DNA from: Lysobacteraceae bacterium NML93-0793
GTDB taxonomy: Bacteria > Pseudomonadota > Gammaproteobacteria > Xanthomonadales > Xanthomonadaceae
Reading direction: 5' to 3'
DNA: 51,992 nucleotides
NCBI GenBank assembly: GCA_002324875.1
Contig: NTJG01000019.1
Coordinates: 1 to 51,992, forward strand
The notes beneath the pieces were generated by a model. That model was not told the origin of the DNA, did not search any database, and worked only from the letters and a program-made list of their open reading frames with translations. This document shows, one piece after another, positions 27,015 to 34,418 of the stretch (positions within the stretch are counted from its first letter, which is position 1; each line of letters starts with the position of its first letter). The translations under genes were made by a program, and so were the position numbers.

Positions 27015-28966
27015 CGCTGCTGCAGCAACTCCGCGACGCCGGCGCGCTTCGCACGCTGGACCACGCGCTCGCGCAGTCGCTGCGCCGGCTCGATCCCGCC
27101 ACGCCCGACACCGTACTCGCCGCTGCTGCGCTCGCCTCGCTCGCGGTCGCCAACGGGCATGCCGGTTTCGATCCCGCCGCGCCGCAGCGGCTGGTCGAGA
27201 CCGACATCGACTGGCCCTCGCCCGACGTCTGGCGCGCCGAACTCGATGCCTCGCCGTGGATCTCGCATCCCGACGACGGCGATGCCGAATCCACTGCCGA
27301 CAGGCCGCTGGTGCTCGAGCACGGCCTGCTCTACCTGCGCCGCTACCGCGAGTACGAACGCCGCCTCGCGCTCGGCCTGCGCCGCATCGGCGTGCACGCG
27401 CCCGAACGTGACGACACGGATGCGCTCGCGCCGCTGTTCGCGCAGCTGTTTCCCGATGCCCGCACCGGCGACGACCTGCAGGCTCGCGCCGCCGCGGTCG
27501 CGCTCCGGCATAACCTCGTCCTCGTGACCGGTGGGCCCGGCACCGGCAAGACCACGACCATCACCCGTCTCCTCGCGTTGCTCACCGCGCAGGCGCTGCA
27601 CGCCGGGCGTCCTGCACCGCGCATCGCCCTCGCCGCGCCCACCGGTCGCGCTGCCGAGCGCATGGCCGAGAGCGTGCGCAAGGCCGTGCAGGTGCTGGCC
27701 AGCGCCGGTGTCGATGCCGCGCTGTTCGACGCATTGCCCATCGCCGGCACCACGCTGCACCGCCTGCTGGGCGCGATTCCCGACAGCCCGTGCTTCCGCC
27801 ACCACGCCGACAACCCGCTGGCCTTCGATGTCGTCGTCGTCGACGAAGCCTCGATGATCGATCTGCCGCTGATGGCCAAGCTGGTCGACGCCGTCGCCGA
27901 CGGCGCGCGGCTCGTGCTGCTCGGCGATCCCGACCAGCTGCCGTCGGTGGAAGCCGGCGATGTGCTCAGCGGCATCCTGCACGCGGCGGGCGATGGCACG
28001 GCAATCGCCGATGACGATGCCGATGCACTGCAGGCACTGCTTGGCGCGTCCGCACATGCCCGTCGTTCCGGTAATGCCGGACACTTCCCCGGCCGCCGCA
28101 TCCACCTGCAACGCGGCTACCGCCAGAGCGCCGCCCTCGACCTCGCGCCGCTCGCGACCGCCGTGCGCGAGGGCGATGCCGAGACCGCGCTGTCGTTGCT
28201 GCGCACGGGTGAGCTCGCGGGCGTGCACGTCCACGAAGGCCAGGCCGATCCGCTTGCCGCACATCGCGACGCCTTGCTCGCGCACTGGAGCGCGCTCGCC
28301 GACACCACCGATCCGGTCGAAGCGCTCGCCCGTGCGGGGCGCCTGCGCATTCTCACCGCGGTACGCGAGGGGCCGCAGGGTGCGCGCGGACTCAACGCGC
28401 GCATCGAGGCGCTGCTGTCCGGAAGCGGGCTCGGGGGCAGCCCGCGGCGCGACGCCGGTCCCGGGTATTTCCATGGGCGCCTGCTGCTGATCACCGAAAA
28501 CAGCTACCGCCATCGCCTGTTCAACGGCGACATCGGCATCTGTCTCAACGACGACAGCGGCGCCCTCGTGGCCTGGTTTCCCGGCGACGACCCGCAGCAG
28601 CCCCGCCCCTTCCATCCCGCCGCCCTGCCGGCGCACGACAGCGCGTTCGCGATGACCGTGCACAAGGCGCAGGGCTCGGAGTTCGACACCGTGTGGCTGG
28701 TGCTGCCCGAGCGCTTCAACCGCGTGCTCTCGCGCGAACTCGTCTACACCGGCATGACCCGCGCGCGCAGTGCGCTGCATGTCGTCACCAGCGCGCCGAT
28801 CCTGCGCGAGGCCCTCGAGCGCCACGCGGGCCGCTGGTCGGGGCTGGGCTGGCGGCTGGGCGCGCGCGATGCCGAACCGGGAACGGCGGCACCGGTCGCA
28901 TCGGCACCATCCGGCATCGCCGATGTCCCCACGCAGGGGGCGCTGTTCCAGGGAAGGTCTGAATAA
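27011..28966 (+). CDS. recD: RecD helicase subunit
   Basis: A 651-residue SF1 helicase with Walker A VTGGPGTGKTTTITRLLALL, motif II VVVVDEASMIDLPLMAKLVD, motif III LLGDPDQLPSVEAGDVLSGI and C-terminal FAMTVHKAQGSEFDTVWLVL and LVYTGMTRARSALHVVT. RecD is the 5'-3' motor of RecBCD. The last residues (GRSE) and the TAA stop are encoded by the left end of an inverted-repeat element (28951-29051), so the native C-terminus has been altered. A small extra loop (around HARRSGNAGHFPGRR) interrupts the domain following motif III. Confidence 0.95.
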   Translation: MTLLQQLRDAGALRTLDHALAQSLRRLDPATPDTVLAAAALASLAVANGHAGFDPAAPQRLVETDIDWPSPDVWRAELDASPWISHPDDGDAESTADRPLVLEHGLLYLRRYREYERRLALGLRRIGVHAPERDDTDALAPLFAQLFPDARTGDDLQARAAAVALRHNLVLVTGGPGTGKTTTITRLLALLTAQALHAGRPAPRIALAAPTGRAAERMAESVRKAVQVLASAGVDAALFDALPIAGTTLHRLLGAIPDSPCFRHHADNPLAFDVVVVDEASMIDLPLMAKLVDAVADGARLVLLGDPDQLPSVEAGDVLSGILHAAGDGTAIADDDADALQALLGASAHARRSGNAGHFPGRRIHLQRGYRQSAALDLAPLATAVREGDAETALSLLRTGELAGVHVHEGQADPLAAHRDALLAHWSALADTTDPVEALARAGRLRILTAVREGPQGARGLNARIEALLSGSGLGGSPRRDAGPGYFHGRLLLITENSYRHRLFNGDIGICLNDDSGALVAWFPGDDPQQPRPFHPAALPAHDSAFAMTVHKAQGSEFDTVWLVLPERFNRVLSRELVYTGMTRARSALHVVTSAPILREALERHAGRWSGLGWRLGARDAEPGTAAPVASAPSGIADVPTQGALFQGRSE

Positions 28967-29051
28967 TTGGCGTCATCCCCGCATGACCAGCCGTGCGGCT
29001 GTTGAGAGCCGCGGGAATGACGGCCAAGGTCGGAATTGCTCAGATCTTCCC
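28951..29051. repeat. 101-bp inverted-repeat (MITE-like) element overlapping the end of recD
   Basis: The outer arms 28951-28968 and 29034-29051 are inverted copies (15 of 18 match). Inner arms CGTCATCCCCGC (28971-28982) and GCGGGAATGACG (29011-29022) match 11 of 12. A third perfect dyad, CAGCCG/CGGCTG, lies in the centre. A copy of the outer arm recurs at 38167-38184 (17 of 18 match to the left arm). The element gives recD its stop and, as a strong hairpin between convergent genes, may also end transcription. Confidence 0.7.
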
Positions 29052-29125
29052 TTGGACGCCATGGCTCCGAGCGCTGCACTCGGGGCACGTGAGCACCGGT
29101 CGGTATAGGAGGCCGCGCACCCGCC

Positions 29126-29605
29126 TCACTCCATCAATCGCACCAGCGCCCAGGTATCGAGGAACGCCACCACCTCGACGATGCGGCCGCCTTCGAAGCG
29201 CATGTGCCAGGCGTAGTGGTTGCGGTAGACGCGGCCGTCCAGCGCGGTGGCCCGGCCTTCCCAGATCGCGACGACGTGGTCGTCGTGGGCGATGAGTTGC
29301 TGCAGCTCGGGCACGATCGGCGTGGCCAGACGCGCGGTGATCGGGGCCACCGCGTCGCGCAGGAAGGCCTCGCGCGAGCGGTAGACGCCCGAGACCGGAC
29401 TGTCGCCGGCCACCGTCCACACCACGTCGTCGGCCAGCAGGTCGAAGACGTTGCCGGTGCCGACGCGCCACGCATCGAAGGCATCGCGTACCTGGGTGGC
29501 GGGATCGTCGGGGGCGGCGTTGGCCGCGGCGAGTGCAGGCGGCATCAGTATGCCGACGCCGAGCAGCAGGCCCGCCAGCAGGCGGGACGAAGACACTGTC
29601 GTCAT
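29126..29605 (-). CDS. Secreted SnoaL-like (NTF2-fold) protein
   Basis: A 159-residue protein with an N-terminal signal peptide (LLAGLLLGVGILMPPALA) and a SnoaL/NTF2 domain: VRDAFDAWRVGTGNVFDLLA, DDVVWTVAGDSPVSGVYRSR and the ending GGRIVEVVAFLDTWALVRLM. Such domains bind or isomerise small hydrophobic molecules; no active-site assignment is possible here. It lies 101 bp after the SDR gene on the same strand and is probably the last gene of the Atu4866-SDR-SnoaL unit under the divergent LysR gene. Confidence 0.85.
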   Translation of the reverse strand: MTTVSSSRLLAGLLLGVGILMPPALAAANAAPDDPATQVRDAFDAWRVGTGNVFDLLADDVVWTVAGDSPVSGVYRSREAFLRDAVAPITARLATPIVPELQQLIAHDDHVVAIWEGRATALDGRVYRNHYAWHMRFEGGRIVEVVAFLDTWALVRLME

Positions 29606-29706
29606 TGAAAGGGCCTTGAAGTCATCGCCGCACGCGCGGCGCAGAAAACGTGTCGCCAAGCGCGCTGCCCAAACCGCGCAGCGCGCGGCGGACAGACCCG
29701 GCACCG

Positions 29707-30441
29707 TCAGGCCGGATGCGCCACCGGCCGCACCACGATGTCGGTGGTGTCGACATCGGCCGGCTGGCCCACCGCGTGGGCGATCGCGTTGGCGATGGCC
29801 TCGGGCTTCAGCGCCACTTGGCGGAAGCCGCGGATGGCCTCGGCAGTCGCCGCATCGGTGATGGTGTCGGCCAGTTCCGACTCGACCACGCCGGGATACA
29901 CGCAGGTCACGCGGATGCGGTCGTTCTCCTGGCGCAGGCCGTCGGAGATCGCGCGCACCGCGAACTTGGTGGCGCAGTACACCGCCGCACTGGGCATCAC
30001 GTACAGGCCGCCGATCGAGGACACGCTGATCACGTGGCCGCTGCCCTGGGTCTGCATCGTGGGCAGCACCGCGGCGATGCCGTACAGCACGCCCTTGATG
30101 TTGACGTCGATCATGCGGTTCCACTCGTCGACCTTCAGCGCGGCCATCGGCGCCAGCGGCATCACGCCGGCGTTGTTGACGATCACGTCGATGCGGCCGA
30201 ACTGCGCCAGCGCGTGGTCGGCGAAGGCCTGCACGTCGGCGCGGTCGGTCACGTCGAGCGTGCGTGCGACCGCGGTGCCGCCGTCGGCGGTGATCGCGTC
30301 GGCCAGCTGCTGCAGCCGTTCGATGCGACGCGCGCCCAGCACCACGCGCGCGCCCTGCGCGCCGAGCACGCGGGCGGTGGCCTCGCCGATGCCGCTGCTG
30401 GCGCCGGTGATCAATACGACCTTGTCCTGGATGTTGCTCAT
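29707..30441 (-). CDS. SDR family NAD(P)-dependent oxidoreductase
   Basis: A 244-residue classical short-chain dehydrogenase: cofactor loop LITGASSGIGEATARVLG, VNNAGVMPLAPM (NNAG), the catalytic Ser (SVSSIGGLYVMPSAAVY) and the YxxxK pair (VYCATKFAVRAISDG). An ARRIE segment after beta-2 is basic, which suggests NADP(H) preference. The substrate is unknown. The arrangement SDR-SnoaL-like with a divergent LysR regulator is common in proteobacteria and points to a small-molecule stress or detoxification role (inference). Confidence 0.92.
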   Translation of the reverse strand: MSNIQDKVVLITGASSGIGEATARVLGAQGARVVLGARRIERLQQLADAITADGGTAVARTLDVTDRADVQAFADHALAQFGRIDVIVNNAGVMPLAPMAALKVDEWNRMIDVNIKGVLYGIAAVLPTMQTQGSGHVISVSSIGGLYVMPSAAVYCATKFAVRAISDGLRQENDRIRVTCVYPGVVESELADTITDAATAEAIRGFRQVALKPEAIANAIAHAVGQPADVDTTDIVVRPVAHPA

Positions 30442-30474
30442 GGGGATCTCCTGTCGGGGGAATGGACGCAGCGC

Positions 30475-30831
30475 TCAGCCGGCGTCGCGCGGGGAAACAC
30501 CGACCGCGTCGGCCGGCACGCGGCGCAGCACCATGCCGCCGTGGTGGAGCACGCCGTCGACGAAGGTGCCGTCGGCGGTGAAACCGGTGTCGTCGACGTA
30601 GTCGATGTGGGTGCCGGTCACGGTGTAGCGGCCCCGGTAGGCGCTCTCGCGCCGGCCGCGGGCTTCGTCGTAACGGCCGTTCGGCAACAGCGCATGGCGC
30701 ACGTGGCCGTCGCTGGTGACCCATAGGCCCACATAGGGATGCGGAGCGGTGACGGGTTCGGCGGCGGTCACGGCGCCGGCCATCAGGGCCGAGGCCAGCG
30801 CGGCGGCGCGGACAGGCGTGCGGTGCGTCAT
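30475..30831 (-). CDS. Atu4866-domain secreted protein
   Basis: A 118-residue protein with a signal peptide (AAALASALMAGAVTAAEP). The mature part contains HPYVGLWVTSDGHVRHALLP, YDEARGRRESAYRGRYTV and YVDDTGFTADGTFVDGVLHH, as in the family named after Agrobacterium Atu4866 (a lipocalin-like barrel). Its biochemical function is unknown. The ATG at 30831 has GGAGA 8 bases upstream, which rules against the longer frame to 30897. It is the first gene of the unit that faces the LysR gene. Confidence 0.85.
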   Translation of the reverse strand: MTHRTPVRAAALASALMAGAVTAAEPVTAPHPYVGLWVTSDGHVRHALLPNGRYDEARGRRESAYRGRYTVTGTHIDYVDDTGFTADGTFVDGVLHHGGMVLRRVPADAVGVSPRDAG

Positions 30832-30909
30832 GCGAGGTCTCCGATGCGGGGTTGAAGACAGGCTAGGCAGCGCGCGGCGTCCAGAGAATCCCGTCATCGC
30901 TGGACGCGC

Positions 30910-30928
30910 TGGTTAGACTGACTCACCA
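30910..30928. promoter_or_regulatory. T-N11-A box in the LysR divergent region
   Basis: TGGTTAGACTGACTCACCA has 4-bp arms TGGT/ACCA around 11 bases and thus the T-N11-A form used by LysR-type regulators. It is 21 bases before the lysR-type ATG and about 80 bases from the divergent Atu4866-type gene. TTAGACT within it could double as the -10 of the regulator gene. Confidence 0.5.
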
Positions 30929-30948
30929 ATCCAGCCACGAGCCGCCCC

Positions 30949-31854
30949 ATGGAGCTCGATCTCAACCTGCTGCGTCTGTTCCGCGCCGTAGCCGAGGGCC
31001 ACAACTTCCGCGAGGCCGGCGACCGTCTCGGGGTCACCCGGTCCGCCGTCAGCCAGGGCATCCGCCGGCTGGAGGACAGCCTCGGCGTGGCCCTGGTGCA
31101 GCGCTCCACGCGCAGCGTGCGCCTCACGGAAGCCGGCGAGCGGCTCTTCCGCGAGGTCGCGCAGCCACTGACCACGCTGGATACCGCGCTCGAAACCGCC
31201 CACGACGACGGCCCGCCACGCGGCCTGCTGCGGGTCACCGCGACCTCGATCGCCGAGCGTTTCCTCTCCGGCCCGCTGCTCGCGAGCTTTGTCCAGGCCC
31301 ATCCCGGCGTCACGCTGGATGTCACCGTCAGCGACGAAGAGTTCGACATCGTCGCGGCCGGCTTCGATGCCGGCGTGCGCCTGGGCGAGGTAATCGAACA
31401 GGACATGGTGGCCGTGCCCGTCACCGGCCCGCAGCGGGAACTCGCCGTGGCCGCGCCCGCCTACATCGCCCGCCACGGCACGCCGCAGCACCCGCGCGAG
31501 CTGGTGGACCACCGCTGCATCGGCTGGCGCATGACCCCGACCACGGCGCCGCACCGCTGGGAATTCGTCGAGAACGGCCAGCCCTTCGACGTGCAGGTGA
31601 ACCCGCAGATCACCACCAACGACATGCTGCTGATGATCCGCACCGCACTGGCCGGTGGCGGCATCACCTTCGGTATCGAGGAGACCTTCCGGCCGTGGAT
31701 CGAGCGCGGCGATCTCGTGCCGCTGCTGCAGGATTTCCTGCCGCCGTTTCCCGGGTTCTTTCTCTACTTCCCCAGCCGCCACCATCCGCCGGCGAAGCTG
31801 CGTGCGCTGATCGAGCACGTGCGTGCGTTTCGCGACGCGGGTGTGCCGGCGTAG
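30949..31854 (+). CDS. LysR family transcriptional regulator
   Basis: A 301-residue regulator with an N-terminal winged helix (MELDLNLLRLFRAVAEGHNF, REAGDRLGVTRSAVSQGIRR) and a periplasmic-binding-like effector domain (GLLRVTATSIAERFLSGPLL; GFDAGVRLGEVIEQDMVAVP). The sequence is close to the group that includes DsdC/GcvA-like and SDR-adjacent regulators. It is divergent from the Atu4866-SDR-SnoaL unit, its probable target. The effector is unknown. Confidence 0.93.
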   Translation: MELDLNLLRLFRAVAEGHNFREAGDRLGVTRSAVSQGIRRLEDSLGVALVQRSTRSVRLTEAGERLFREVAQPLTTLDTALETAHDDGPPRGLLRVTATSIAERFLSGPLLASFVQAHPGVTLDVTVSDEEFDIVAAGFDAGVRLGEVIEQDMVAVPVTGPQRELAVAAPAYIARHGTPQHPRELVDHRCIGWRMTPTTAPHRWEFVENGQPFDVQVNPQITTNDMLLMIRTALAGGGITFGIEETFRPWIERGDLVPLLQDFLPPFPGFFLYFPSRHHPPAKLRALIEHVRAFRDAGVPA

Positions 31855-31929
31855 CGAACGCCGTGTCACCTACCGAGTGACGCAGCCCTCCGGGGACCTC
31901 CGCTCCGCCGCCCACGGCGCGCCGCAAAA

Positions 31930-31945
31930 CGTGACCGCTTTCACG
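31930..31945 (+). promoter_or_regulatory. Clp/CRP-like palindrome before the Mrr-like gene
   Basis: CGTGACCGCTTTCACG is a symmetric GTGA-N6-TCAC dyad matching the CRP/Clp core. A -10-like TATCGT is at about 31962-31967, which places the palindrome roughly where a class II activator site sits. The Xanthomonadaceae Clp regulator binds CRP-type sites; which factor acts here is inference. Confidence 0.55.
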
Positions 31946-31993
31946 GGCTCCGGCTTCGCGCTATCGTCCGTCTCAGGGGACAGGGGGATTCGC

Positions 31994-32827
31994 ATGGGAC
32001 GCGGACGTCGTGGGTTCTTCGACGACTTGATCAGATTGCCGTGGCCGGTGGCATTGGCCGTCGGCATCGCCGGCTTTGCCGGCATCCGCTACGGCGTGCC
32101 GGCGTTCTTCGCGCGGCAGGACGGGCCGTTCGCGCAGGGCCTGGCGAGCGCGAGTACCTCGCTGGCGCCGTTGGCCTGGATTTTCCTCGCCGCCTGCGCG
32201 CTGTGCGCACTGGTGGCCTTCGTCAACGCACGCAACTGCCGCCGCCTGCTCGACAGCCGCACCGGCCTCGAGAGCCTGGCCGCGATCGGCTGGCGCGAGT
32301 TCGAACAGCTGGTCGGCGAGGCCTACCGCCGCCAGGGTTACCACGTGGCCGAAACCGGCCTGGGCGGGCCCGATGGCGGCGTGGATCTGATCCTGCGCAA
32401 GGACGGCCGGCGCACGCTGGTGCAGTGCAAGCAATGGCGGCGCCGGCAGGTGCCGGTGAACGTGGTGCGCGAGATGTACGGCCTGCTCGCCCACTACAGC
32501 GCGGACGCGGTGCGCATCGCTGCCATCGGCGGTTTCACCCGCGACGCCGCGCGCTTCGCGGCCGACAAGCCGATCACGCTGATCGACGGCCCCACGCTGC
32601 TGGCCCTGGTGCACAGCGTGCAGACTGACGCGCGCGTCACCACGCCCGCGCAGCCCGCCGCCACGCTGCATCGCATTGCGCCGGCGTTCGCCGCGGCAGT
32701 GCCCCACACCGCGGCCACACCGGACTGCCCGCGTTGCGGCACCGCGATGGTCGAACGCACCAACCGCCGCACCGCCAGCGTGTTCTGGGGCTGCACCGCA
32801 TTTCCCGCCTGCCGCGGCACGCGCTGA
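31994..32827 (+). CDS. Membrane-anchored Mrr-like nuclease-fold protein with topoisomerase zinc ribbon
   Basis: A 277-residue protein. Two N-terminal membrane segments (LPWPVALAVGIAGFAGIRYG; LAPLAWIFLAACALCALVAF) precede a restriction-endonuclease-like Mrr domain (WREFEQLVGEAYRRQGYHVA, GGVDLILRKDGR, LVQCKQWRR) with the D...QxK catalytic signature intact. A C-terminal zinc ribbon (CPRCGTAMV ... WGCTAFPACRGTR) resembles topoisomerase I C4 fingers. Such proteins are often annotated as restriction endonucleases, but the membrane anchor argues for a DNA-handling role at the membrane. The ATG at 31994 follows AGGGGGA. Confidence 0.88.
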   Translation: MGRGRRGFFDDLIRLPWPVALAVGIAGFAGIRYGVPAFFARQDGPFAQGLASASTSLAPLAWIFLAACALCALVAFVNARNCRRLLDSRTGLESLAAIGWREFEQLVGEAYRRQGYHVAETGLGGPDGGVDLILRKDGRRTLVQCKQWRRRQVPVNVVREMYGLLAHYSADAVRIAAIGGFTRDAARFAADKPITLIDGPTLLALVHSVQTDARVTTPAQPAATLHRIAPAFAAAVPHTAATPDCPRCGTAMVERTNRRTASVFWGCTAFPACRGTR

Positions 32828-32885
32828 CGGCGCGGGCGGCCGGTGCGGTGCATGTCCCTCCCGTCTTCCACTGAAAGGCCGCGCC

Positions 32886-33182
32886 ATGAAACAGCTGATC
32901 GCCCTGTTGATGCTCGGCCTCGCCGTCTGGGGCGGCTACCGCCACTTCAATCCGTCGACGCCCAGCGTCGCGGCGCGCATCGCCGCAGCCCCGGCCCGCG
33001 CGCCATCCACGCCGGAGCGTGTGCTGCCCGCACCCGAGGCGCGCTTCAGCTGCGACGGCCGCCAGCACTGCTCGCAGATGCGCTCCTGCGCGGAAGCCAC
33101 GTACTTCATCCGCAATTGCCCCGATACCAAGATGGATGGCGACAACGACGGTGTGCCCTGTGAATCGCAGCACTGCAGTTGA
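32886..33182 (+). CDS. Excalibur calcium-binding domain protein
   Basis: A 98-residue protein with an N-terminal hydrophobic anchor or signal (IALLMLGLAVWGGYRHF), an Ala/Pro-rich linker and a C-terminal excalibur domain (CSQMRSCAEATYFIRNC, then DGDNDGVPCESQHC). The DGDNDG loop is the predicted calcium-binding motif, with six cysteines around it. Excalibur domains are extracellular and are often found with nucleases or DNA-uptake proteins; the function here is unknown. It lies 58 bp after the Mrr-like gene, in the same direction. Confidence 0.88.
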   Translation: MKQLIALLMLGLAVWGGYRHFNPSTPSVAARIAAAPARAPSTPERVLPAPEARFSCDGRQHCSQMRSCAEATYFIRNCPDTKMDGDNDGVPCESQHCS

Positions 33183-33239
33183 ACGCCCCAGCGCGCCCGT
33201 GCATCCCAATCCAATGACTCACCCGGAGACCGCCCCGCC

Positions 33240-33719
33240 ATGCGCCCCTTGCTGATCCTGATGCTCCTCTGCGCGGCCTTCGGCGCCCACCAGCTGTGGC
33301 AGAAGCGCGAGGCCGCCCGCGCGGCCGCGTTCGATGCGACCCACTTCGTCGCAGTGACCATGCCCGATGGCATGCAGGGCAACACGGTCTATGTGCTCAC
33401 GCCCCCGAACTGCCCGTCCCATGCAGCCAAACGCGCTGAAACCCTGATCCGCGATCTGGAAAACGCCGGCATTCCCGTGGTGCGCGGAAGCGGCTTTTCG
33501 TTCAACGTGGAGGAGCCCACCCCCGAACAGATACAGGGCATCTACCGGGCCTCGGCCGTGTTCAAGCGGGGTCCACCGACGGTGTTCGTCAATGGGCTGG
33601 CGATGTCGGATCCGAGTACTGTGCAGGCGATTGCGGCGTATCGGGGGGAGCGGGGGGAGGCGGTAAGGCGCGCTACAGCTGCATCGGAAGTGAACCTAGA
33701 ACAGTTATCCGCGCCATGA
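33240..33719 (+). CDS. Periplasmic thioredoxin-like protein, C-terminus at island junction
   Basis: A 159-residue protein with a signal or anchor segment (LLILMLLCAAFGAHQLW), then YVLTPPNCPSHAAKRAETLI, AGIPVVRGSGFSFNV and PPTVFVNGLAMSDPSTVQAI. The order beta-Cys-helix followed by cis-Pro (PPTVFVNG) resembles a glutaredoxin/thioredoxin fold with a single cysteine. The last 25 residues or so, from about 33650, come from DNA of different composition that leads into the cassette island, so the original C-terminus may have been altered. Function is unassigned. Confidence 0.7.
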   Translation: MRPLLILMLLCAAFGAHQLWQKREAARAAAFDATHFVAVTMPDGMQGNTVYVLTPPNCPSHAAKRAETLIRDLENAGIPVVRGSGFSFNVEEPTPEQIQGIYRASAVFKRGPPTVFVNGLAMSDPSTVQAIAAYRGERGEAVRRATAASEVNLEQLSAP

Positions 33720-33735
33720 ACCCGCCAACGTGTTG

Positions 33736-33828
33736 ATCCAACGTAGAAATTTTGCCTCTTCCCGCCCCGCTACCGATATCCGATACCCGGCGCAACGCCG
33801 CGCTTGAGCGGTCCAATAGTTGTTAGGC
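33736..33828. other. Left boundary of cassette array: R' core site, possible degenerate attC
   Basis: GTTAGGC at 33822-33828 fits the R' core GTTRRRY where cassettes join. An RYYYAAC-type R'' (ATCCAAC, about 33737-33743) and a weak CCGCT/AGCGG dyad lie upstream, so this could be a diverged attC. An attI site is an alternative, but no integrase gene is nearby. The stretch 33720-33858 holds no gene. Confidence 0.45.
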
Positions 33829-33858
33829 CCTATATCCAGACTTTTAGGTGATCTTTTA

Positions 33859-34341
33859 GTGAAAACATTTCTCTCCACCTTCGTCCTCCTTCTGCTCACC
33901 TCAGCAGCGGCTTCGGCACAGTCCCTTTACCTCACTTGCGAGCCGGTATCTGTTCCGGAGTTTCGACTGACTGACGTGTACAAAGTCCCACCGACAAATG
34001 GTCGAGATCAGTATCTACAAGACATGTGGGAACTAGGCATGGCTGGCTGGGCAATTCAACCACCAGAAACCTGGATCGTGGACTTGGCTGCTAACACACT
34101 CGTATCACCAGATAGCCCTGAACAGTTCTCTTTTACGGAAGCAGAAATTTCGCAGGGTAAGATTCGTGCAGCCACAGTCTGGAAGATCTTTGATTTAAAC
34201 CGCATCAACGGCGTACTCAAATACACGAAAAATCTCGACAAAGATTCAATCGAGCAATGGCGTCGTTCACATGGCGGCTCGCTACCCGCCACTACCGAGT
34301 GGACATACTCGTGCAACTCTTCCACAAAGCCCGCTGTATAG
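33859..34341 (+). CDS. Cassette gene 1: secreted protein of unknown function
   Basis: A 160-residue protein read from GTG with AGGTGA upstream. It has a signal peptide (VKTFLSTFVLLLLTSAAASA) and a mature part containing two cysteines (LTCEPV and YSCNSS), YLQDMWELGMAGWAIQPPET and WKIFDLNRINGVLKYTKNLD. No known family was recognised. The base composition is near 50% GC, unlike the neighbours, and the TAG stop is one base before the attC site, as expected for an integron cassette. A TTG at 33820 is an alternative, less likely start. Confidence 0.78.
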   Translation: MKTFLSTFVLLLLTSAAASAQSLYLTCEPVSVPEFRLTDVYKVPPTNGRDQYLQDMWELGMAGWAIQPPETWIVDLAANTLVSPDSPEQFSFTEAEISQGKIRAATVWKIFDLNRINGVLKYTKNLDKDSIEQWRRSHGGSLPATTEWTYSCNSSTKPAV

Positions 34342-34342
34342 G

Positions 34343-34402
34343 GCCGAACGATTCATTCAAGCCGACACCGCTTCGCGGCGCGGCTTAATTCTCGTGTTAG
34401 GT
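34343..34402 (+). other. attC recombination site of cassette 1
   Basis: A 60-bp attC: R'' GCCGAAC (34343-34349), arms AAGCCG and CGGCTT around a CACCGCTTCGCGGCG core, and R' GTTAGGT (34396-34402). It closely resembles, from memory, the short attC sites of aadA-type cassettes. The R'' is complementary (6 of 7) to the 5' end of its own cassette (TTAGGC at 33823-33828), which is what a circular cassette predicts. Confidence 0.88.
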
Positions 34403-34418
34403 TGCTGGGGAAGCAACG

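Noticed and set aside
28021..28100. A small extra loop in recD that looks like a repeat inserted in frame (around GTAATGCCGGACACTTCCCC)
   Set aside because: Too short to separate from normal loop variation and no second copy was found in the window.
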